From the NCBI GenBank assembly GCA_038202665.1, contig JBBRES010000090.1, positions 1 to 10,202 of the forward strand: 10,202 nt of DNA, in the 5' to 3' direction. The DNA is from Kapaibacterium sp038202665 (GTDB taxonomy: Bacteria > Bacteroidota > Ignavibacteria > Kapaibacteriales > Kapaibacteriaceae). Positions 5,244-10,202 of the stretch are shown piece by piece. The translations under genes and the position numbers were made by a program. A model generated the notes under the pieces. The model saw nothing but the letters and a program-made list of their open reading frames with translations. It had not been told where the DNA came from and searched no databases. Within the stretch, counting starts at the first letter, position 1; every line of letters starts with the position of its first letter.

Positions 5244-7892
5244 ATGATCTCAGAACTTCAGCGCATACTCCCTCCAACCACAGTCTCTACGCGACTGATC
5301 GATCGCATTGCGTATTCGCGCGATGCCAGCCTGTATGCGATGACGCCGATTGCCGTCATACGTCCACATTCCTCCCGTGATATATGCGCCCTGTTCGCGT
5401 GGTGCATTGAGCACGGTCAGCACCTCGCGTTTCGTACGGCTGGCACGTCGCTGAGCGGACAGGCAGTGACGGACGGAGTGATCGTTGACGTTGGCAGACA
5501 TTTCAAGAATTGGTCGATCGAAGATGAAGGCATGCGCCTTCGCGTTCAGCCGGGTGTGATCGGTGCACATGCCAACGCCTATCTCCGCAGGTACGGTCGG
5601 AAGATCGGACCAGACCCAGCTTCCATCATGGCCTGTATGATCGGTGGCATTGTGGCGAACAACGCATCGGGTATGTGTTGCGGAACCGTACAGAATTCCT
5701 ACCACACCATTGCGTCGATCACCTTTATCCTCGCCGATGGAACACGCATCGATACGGGCAATAAAGAGGAATCTCTTTCATGGTCCAACGGAACGTCAGC
5801 CATTGCTCGTGGCATTGCCTTGCTCCGCGACGAGATTCGAGCAGACGCAGAACTTGTTGCGCGCATTCGCCGCAAGTATCGTATCAAGAATACGATTGGC
5901 TATTCGCTCAATGCCTTCCTCGACGAAGACGAACCGGCACGCATCCTTGGTAAACTGATGATTGGCTCGGAAGGCACGCTTGGCTTTGTAGAAGAAGTGG
6001 TCTTTAACACGGTACCGGATGCCGCCTTCAAACTCACGGGACTACTTCGTTTTCACTCCATTGCCGATGCCTGTGCACAGGTTGATCCACTCAGAGAAGC
6101 AGGTGCCGCCGCGATCGAACTCATGGATGCAGCATCGTTACGCAGTGTGGGTATGCACGATGGCGCTGCTCTGTTGGTAGAATTTCAGGCAGAGTCTGAG
6201 GAGCAGCGTGCGCGTGATCGGCACCACGCAGAACAACTGAGTGCGGGGATGCTACTCACGTTTCCGGCAACGTGGACGTACGATCCCAATGAACAACATG
6301 CCCTATGGAAGATCCGCAAAGGTCTGATGCCAACGATTGGTGCCATGCGTCCGCCAGGCAGCACGATGATCAACGAAGACATTGCCGTGCCGCCTCACCA
6401 CCTTGCCTCGCTTATTCACGACGTACAAGCATGTTTCGAAAAGCATGGCTATACAGAGGCCATCATTTTCGGACATGCAAAGGACGGCAACATTCATTTT
6501 GTGGTGAATCAGCAATTCACCACCGTGGCCGACGTGAAGCAATACGGTGAGTTCATGGATGATATCGCCGATATCGTGGTGGACACATATCAAGGGTCGC
6601 TCAAGGCCGAGCATGGTACGGGTCGCAACATGACGCCGTACGTAGAGAAGGAGTGGGGGATCGAAGCCTATGCGTTCATGAAACGCCTCAAACGCTTGGT
6701 CGATCCGCACAACATTTTGAATCCGGGTGTGATATTGGACGACGACATTCATGCTCACGTGCGCAACATCAAAAAAGTACCGGTGGTCGATCCGGAAACA
6801 GACCGATGTATCGAGTGCGGATACTGTGAACATGTGTGTCCGAGTAGGTCGCTCACACTCACACCTAGGCAACGCATCGTGGTGCGCCGTGAACTGCACG
6901 CACGCTTGAATTCTTCCGAGCTCGAGGTTGTGGCCGAAGATTTTGAGTACGATGGCTTGCAGACGTGTGCCGTCGATGGTATGTGTGCAACTGTCTGTCC
7001 GGTGGGAATCGATACGGGCTCGCTCGTAAAGCGTCTTCGCAGCGAATCGCATGGATCTATCGTGGTGCAAGCTTCAATCCGCGCTGCTACGTCGTTCGGT
7101 GCGGTGAATGCTGTTGCACGCGTGGCATCCACTGTCTTGCATACTCTGGTTCCGTCCTTGAACGGCGCTTCATCGATCTCTATTCGTGAGCAGGCGCCAG
7201 CAAATGCAGACGTGCTGTTGATTCCTTCTTGCGGTGCTCGTTGGTTGGGATCCACGTCGGCAGCGCCTGACGTTATCAATCTTATGCGAACGCTGACAGA
7301 ACGCGCCGGCATGTCGGCTGTCGTTCCAACGGGAGCATCATCGCAGTGTTGCGGTCAGCTATTCGCGTCGAAGGGCCTTACCGACGCAGCCCACATTTGC
7401 GAGCGTTCTATGAGTGACTTCATTCAGCGGCATATCGTTGACGGCGTAGTTGTGGTAACGGATTCGTCGACGTGCGCAACATCGATGCCGGAGCATGCGA
7501 GCGTTGTAGACCCGCTTCGTTTCCTGGCCGAACATCTTCTGCCTCGTCTGACGATCACCTCGCGTCTCGACCATGTTGTCCTACACCCCGGTTGCGGCAC
7601 GGAAAAACTTCGAGCTACATCGCTACTGCAAACGATCGCACAGGCTTGTGCGCATCACGTAACCATTCCCGTTTCTGCATCGTGTTGCGGAATGGCCGGA
7701 GACAGAGGCTTGCTCCATCCAGAGCTACCGGAATCGGCCCTCGCTGAAGAAAAAGCAGAAGTGCTTGCCATGTCATCCAATGGCTACTATGGTGTGAACA
7801 CCACGTGCGAGATCGCTCTCTCGCGTTCGATGGGCGTGCTGTATCAGCCCATCGCGGCCTTGCTCGAAGAGTGCACCAGACCTAGGTCTTGA
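5244..7892 (+). CDS. FAD-binding and Fe-S oxidoreductase, D-lactate/2-hydroxyacid dehydrogenase family
   Basis: The 882-residue product joins three modules. An FAD-binding module (about 35-230) has RTAGTSLSGQA (GTSLSGQ at 67-73), GRKIGPDPAS and ANNASGMCCGT. A FAD-oxidase C-terminal module (about 250-500) has FGHAKDGNIHF (His411) and EHGTGR (456-461), then DPHNILNPG. The electron-transfer part has Cys522, 525, 528, 532 followed by Pro, and Cys575, 581, 585 followed by Pro, for 4Fe-4S clusters. Two Cys-Cys-Gly modules follow (Cys663 with CCG 702-704; Cys784 with CCG 814-816). This is the layout of Dld-II-type D-lactate dehydrogenases and E. coli YdiJ, which oxidise D-2-hydroxyacids and pass electrons to the respiratory chain. 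D-lactate or D-2-hydroxyglutarate are likely substrates, not proven. No signal peptide, so it acts in the cytoplasm, perhaps at the membrane. A TTG at 5238 is a less likely start. The 3' end overlaps the convergent glycosyltransferase gene by 11 bases. Confidence 0.9.
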   Translation: MISELQRILPPTTVSTRLIDRIAYSRDASLYAMTPIAVIRPHSSRDICALFAWCIEHGQHLAFRTAGTSLSGQAVTDGVIVDVGRHFKNWSIEDEGMRLRVQPGVIGAHANAYLRRYGRKIGPDPASIMACMIGGIVANNASGMCCGTVQNSYHTIASITFILADGTRIDTGNKEESLSWSNGTSAIARGIALLRDEIRADAELVARIRRKYRIKNTIGYSLNAFLDEDEPARILGKLMIGSEGTLGFVEEVVFNTVPDAAFKLTGLLRFHSIADACAQVDPLREAGAAAIELMDAASLRSVGMHDGAALLVEFQAESEEQRARDRHHAEQLSAGMLLTFPATWTYDPNEQHALWKIRKGLMPTIGAMRPPGSTMINEDIAVPPHHLASLIHDVQACFEKHGYTEAIIFGHAKDGNIHFVVNQQFTTVADVKQYGEFMDDIADIVVDTYQGSLKAEHGTGRNMTPYVEKEWGIEAYAFMKRLKRLVDPHNILNPGVILDDDIHAHVRNIKKVPVVDPETDRCIECGYCEHVCPSRSLTLTPRQRIVVRRELHARLNSSELEVVAEDFEYDGLQTCAVDGMCATVCPVGIDTGSLVKRLRSESHGSIVVQASIRAATSFGAVNAVARVASTVLHTLVPSLNGASSISIREQAPANADVLLIPSCGARWLGSTSAAPDVINLMRTLTERAGMSAVVPTGASSQCCGQLFASKGLTDAAHICERSMSDFIQRHIVDGVVVVTDSSTCATSMPEHASVVDPLRFLAEHLLPRLTITSRLDHVVLHPGCGTEKLRATSLLQTIAQACAHHVTIPVSASCCGMAGDRGLLHPELPESALAEEKAEVLAMSSNGYYGVNTTCEIALSRSMGVLYQPIAALLEECTRPRS

Positions 7893-7898
7893 AGACCT
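7878..7898. terminator. Repeat-hairpin at the convergent junction, possible bidirectional 3' signal
   Basis: Three copies of one six-base unit alternate in orientation: AGACCT (7878-7883), AGGTCT (7884-7889), AGACCT (7893-7898). The first two form a perfect 12-base palindrome. The last two form a six-base-pair stem around a three-base loop, and that loop is the TGA stop codon of the dehydrogenase (7890-7892). The TAG stop of the glycosyltransferase (7884-7882) falls in the centre of the palindrome. The hairpin is symmetric, so it forms in both transcripts. No T-run follows on either strand, so termination is uncertain. Confidence 0.3.
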
Positions 7899-8991
7899 GA
7901 CCCTTCCACAGCACGTCCTTCCGAAGCGACAAAAACGGCGCCGATAGTTCCGTCATCATGAGCATGATGATAGAGGGAAGGATGTAGGGAAGCAAGGATA
8001 ACCGACGGACTCGAACTGCCGCAATGCCTACGAGAATAGAATCTCCAACAACGCGAAGCATCAAAAAGATAGATAGCCAGATCATATCGTGTTGCATCAA
8101 TGACGTGACAATTCCAATCCAAACGGCCACCGATGAAAGGACGAAGATCAAGGCACGATTTCCAAGTGCGGTGCCACCTCGTGCCCAACGCTGACGTTGC
8201 GCAAGGTACTCTTGCAAGGTTGTGCAGGGAAGCGTCTCGACCGTCGCCTCAGGAATACATTGGTAGATCACGTGTTTTCCGTGATCTGCGATGTGTTGCA
8301 ACAAGGCAAGATCTTCGGTGATGCTAAATGGAATCGCCGCATAGCCACCAACGGCGTCATAGGTGGACTTACGAATGGCCATGTTGTTGCCATAACATCC
8401 AAGTGGAATGTCGTTCCCCACACCACCCTTTGCCATCGCCTGCGAATACATCCACTCTGCGTCTTGCAGTATCGCGAATGCTCCCGTGGTCTTGATCGTC
8501 GTGAAGCCACACACCATGCCAACAGACTCGTCACGAAACGGAGCAGACATGGCCGAGATCCACTGTGGATGAATGCTGCAGTCTGCATCAGTAAACAACA
8601 GCACATCGCCCGTTGCGTTATCAATACCTTCCTGCAGCGCTCCTGGTTTTCCGCGCAGGTTGGCATTGAGGGATGCGTCGGTTTTATTCACAATACGAAA
8701 CCGAGGATCGTTAGCCGTGAGCGCTGCCGCTACGGATGCCGTCAAATCGGTAGAACGATCGTTGACAAGAATAAACTCAAGATGCTCAAATGAATACTCG
8801 GCGCGCTGTAGTGCTTCGATACAACGTTGTAAATTGCGCTCTTCGTTGCGAGCAGGAATAATAACGCTCACACGGATCGTGCCGGTACCAATGGGGCGCA
8901 CGGCTCGTTGTCGGAACGAACCGAGGTAGAAGAAACCAAGTCGAGCAGCATAGAATGCTGCCAACAGAACAAGTAACAACGTCATCAACAT
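7882..8991 (-). CDS. Membrane-anchored family 2 glycosyltransferase
   Basis: From the ATG at 8991 the product has 369 residues. A membrane helix at 3-24 precedes a GT-A catalytic domain, and three or so further helices lie near 280-298, 303-325 and 333-352. The domain has VSVIIPARNEE at 41-51, VNDRSTD with Asp78 for nucleotide-sugar binding, RGKPGAL at 113-119, the metal-binding TDAD at 134-137, GNN at 201-203, TED at 225-227 carrying the likely catalytic base, and QRQRW at 265-269. The QxxRW motif marks processive or polytopic GT2 enzymes such as cellulose/hyaluronan synthase and ceramide glucosyltransferase relatives. It probably adds a sugar to a lipid or polysaccharide on the cytoplasmic face of the inner membrane; the product is unknown. 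An upstream in-frame TTG at 9021 would add ten residues, and an ATG at 8985 would remove two. It is transcribed away from the MATE gene and collides tail to tail with the dehydrogenase gene. Confidence 0.9.
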   Translation of the reverse strand: MLMTLLLVLLAAFYAARLGFFYLGSFRQRAVRPIGTGTIRVSVIIPARNEERNLQRCIEALQRAEYSFEHLEFILVNDRSTDLTASVAAALTANDPRFRIVNKTDASLNANLRGKPGALQEGIDNATGDVLLFTDADCSIHPQWISAMSAPFRDESVGMVCGFTTIKTTGAFAILQDAEWMYSQAMAKGGVGNDIPLGCYGNNMAIRKSTYDAVGGYAAIPFSITEDLALLQHIADHGKHVIYQCIPEATVETLPCTTLQEYLAQRQRWARGGTALGNRALIFVLSSVAVWIGIVTSLMQHDMIWLSIFLMLRVVGDSILVGIAAVRVRRLSLLPYILPSIIMLMMTELSAPFLSLRKDVLWKGQVFKT

Positions 8992-9074
8992 TCCGCGAAT
9001 TTCGTAACCTTCAGGCAACAATCACGGTTATCATTCGTTCATGCGCCGTTCATTTGAAACTCATCTAACGATTT
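8992..9074. promoter_or_regulatory. Divergent intergenic region between glycosyltransferase and MATE genes
   Basis: The 83 bases between the two start codons must hold the promoters for both genes, unless transcription starts inside them. I could not find convincing -35/-10 or TAnnTTTG elements on either strand. The only visible structure is a direct repeat, CGTTCAT at 9036-9042 and 9047-9053. The repeats are 11 bases apart start to start, about one helical turn, which is the arrangement of a tandem regulator site but could be chance. Confidence 0.35.
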
Positions 9075-10202
9075 ATGTCCGCTGCACGCAAGCTACGCGT
9101 TGATCTTCTCAACGATCCCATTGATTCCTCTCTTCGAGCATTTGCAATTCCCATGGCGTTCAGCTTCTTGGTGCAACTGCTGTATTCGCTTATTGATCGG
9201 TTCTATGTGAGTAGACTTGGCGATGCGGCCATTGCTGCTATTGGCTCTAGCGATCAAGTTGCATTCTTTGTGTTCACGCTTGGCAGTGGCTTTGGCGTTG
9301 GCACCGGTATTATTGTCGCGCGGCGCATGGGTGAGGGGAATGCAGAAGAGGCGGGGAGGACGGCCACACAGGCACTTGTAGGAATGATGATGCTGGGAGC
9401 GGTGGTCACGGCCATTCTATACATCCTGTTACCCTACATCCCGCAACGATTCGGTCTTGCGCCAAACGTTGCAACGTATGCCGTTCAGTACATGTCGATG
9501 CTCTTCATAGGTCTTACAGCAAACCTCATCAACTTCCAGATATCCAGCGTCGTTCGGTCTACCGGCAACAGCGTCTACCCAATGGTCATTCTCCTCATGA
9601 CTACCGTCGTGAATGCCATTATTGCCCCGTTCCTGATTTTCGGAATAGGTCCGTTCCCGCGCATGGAAATGGCCGGTGCAGGTCTTGCGACGGCCTTGTC
9701 GCAGATACTTGGAGCGGGCTTTAGTATTTGGGCGGTGGGGGCAGGGAAGGCAGGGATTCGTCTCAACTTCAAGAACTTCAAACTTGATCCATCACTTTTA
9801 AATCGCATCGGTAAACAAGGATTCCCTGCCTCCCTCCAGATGCTTTCCGTCTCGTTGAATCGCATGGGCATTTTTGTGATTGCGGGTGCGTTTGGAACAA
9901 GCGTAGTGGCGGGGTACACGCTTGGACTCTACATGGACATGATCGTCTTCATGTTTGTGTTTGCCACAGGGATGGCCGTAGAAGTTGCAACTGGACAGAA
10001 CCTTGGGGCCGGCAAAATCGAACGCATTAATTTGTATCACCGTTCCGCCGTGAAGCAACTGAGTGTCGTGATCGCAGTTCTTGGTCTGGCGATCTACCTC
10101 TTTGGAGCACAGTTCATCGGTCTGTACACGACCACGCCCGCAACGGTTGTGGAAGCAACGAACTACCTTCACATCTCCGTGTTCGGCTACTTGTTCTTTG
10201 CC
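9075..10202 (+). CDS. MATE family efflux transporter (3' end cut by window edge)
   Basis: The frame is open from the ATG at 9075 to the window edge, giving 376 residues of an expected 440-460. The N-terminus DPIDSSLRAFAIPMAFSFLV followed by LIDRFYVSRLGDAAIAAIG is characteristic of MATE proteins, which expel drugs or other cationic compounds in exchange for Na+ or H+. About ten membrane helices are visible, and the missing end should supply the last two. The internal duplication of the family shows as ARRMGEGNAEEA (82-93) in the first half and GQNLGAGKIERI (307-318) in the second, each after a helix pair. The second half begins at about KQGFPASLQMLSVSLNRMG. Which MATE subclass (NorM-like or DinF-like) and which substrate cannot be told from this fragment. 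The ribosome binding site is not evident, as for most genes in the window. Confidence 0.93.
   Translation, partial: MSAARKLRVDLLNDPIDSSLRAFAIPMAFSFLVQLLYSLIDRFYVSRLGDAAIAAIGSSDQVAFFVFTLGSGFGVGTGIIVARRMGEGNAEEAGRTATQALVGMMMLGAVVTAILYILLPYIPQRFGLAPNVATYAVQYMSMLFIGLTANLINFQISSVVRSTGNSVYPMVILLMTTVVNAIIAPFLIFGIGPFPRMEMAGAGLATALSQILGAGFSIWAVGAGKAGIRLNFKNFKLDPSLLNRIGKQGFPASLQMLSVSLNRMGIFVIAGAFGTSVVAGYTLGLYMDMIVFMFVFATGMAVEVATGQNLGAGKIERINLYHRSAVKQLSVVIAVLGLAIYLFGAQFIGLYTTTPATVVEATNYLHISVFGYLFFA

Noticed and set aside
9041..9103. Short open frame of 20 codons starting ATGCGCCG just before the MATE gene
   Set aside because: It overlaps the MATE start in another frame, has no ribosome binding site or recognisable product, and the MATE ATG at 9075 begins exactly at a typical family N-terminus.

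Overview
The window looks like a chromosomal segment from a bacterium of the Bacteroidota/Chlorobiota (FCB) group. The main evidence is a gene cut by the left edge whose product has a signal peptide and the beginning of a type IX secretion (T9SS) type A C-terminal sorting domain, a system known only from that group. Supporting signs are weak or absent Shine-Dalgarno sequences, a few matches to the Bacteroidota -7 promoter element TAnnTTTG, and a TraB/GumN protein next to an exported TPR protein. The balanced base composition (roughly half G+C, higher in the metabolic genes) would suit a Chlorobi/Ignavibacteria/Kapabacteria-like lineage better than AT-rich Bacteroidia, but that placement is inference.

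Layout: (1) 1-729, minus strand: the 3'-truncated T9SS cargo protein, with two Asp-rich calcium-loop-like motifs. (2) 730-1124: about 395 bases without a gene, somewhat AT-rich, carrying a perfect 16-base palindrome that overlaps a possible promoter for gene 1. (3) 1125-2018, minus: an exported TraB/GumN-family protein. (4) 2044-3144, plus: an exported TPR protein, divergent from the TraB gene with only about 25-46 bases between start codons. (5) 3213-7892, plus: a tight three-gene run of secG, an acyl-CoA carboxylase carboxyltransferase (methylcrotonyl-CoA carboxylase beta type) that overlaps secG by one base, and a long FAD/Fe-S oxidoreductase of the D-lactate/2-hydroxyacid dehydrogenase family. 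(6) 7882-8991, minus: a membrane-anchored family 2 glycosyltransferase, converging on and overlapping the dehydrogenase by 11 bases. (7) 9075-10202, plus: a MATE-family multidrug/Na+ antiporter cut by the right edge, divergent from the glycosyltransferase.

How the genes may work together: SecG serves the Sec translocon, which the signal-peptide proteins here (T9SS cargo, TraB, TPR protein) must use. The carboxyltransferase and the dehydrogenase point to acyl-CoA and 2-hydroxyacid metabolism, with the dehydrogenase feeding electrons to the respiratory chain. The glycosyltransferase and MATE transporter are envelope functions. I see no CRISPR array, insertion sequence, phage gene, tRNA or rRNA, and no convincing new multi-gene system. 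The least explained items are the palindrome at 878-893, the compact divergent TraB/TPR start region, and the repeat-hairpin that holds both stop codons at the convergent junction near 7890.
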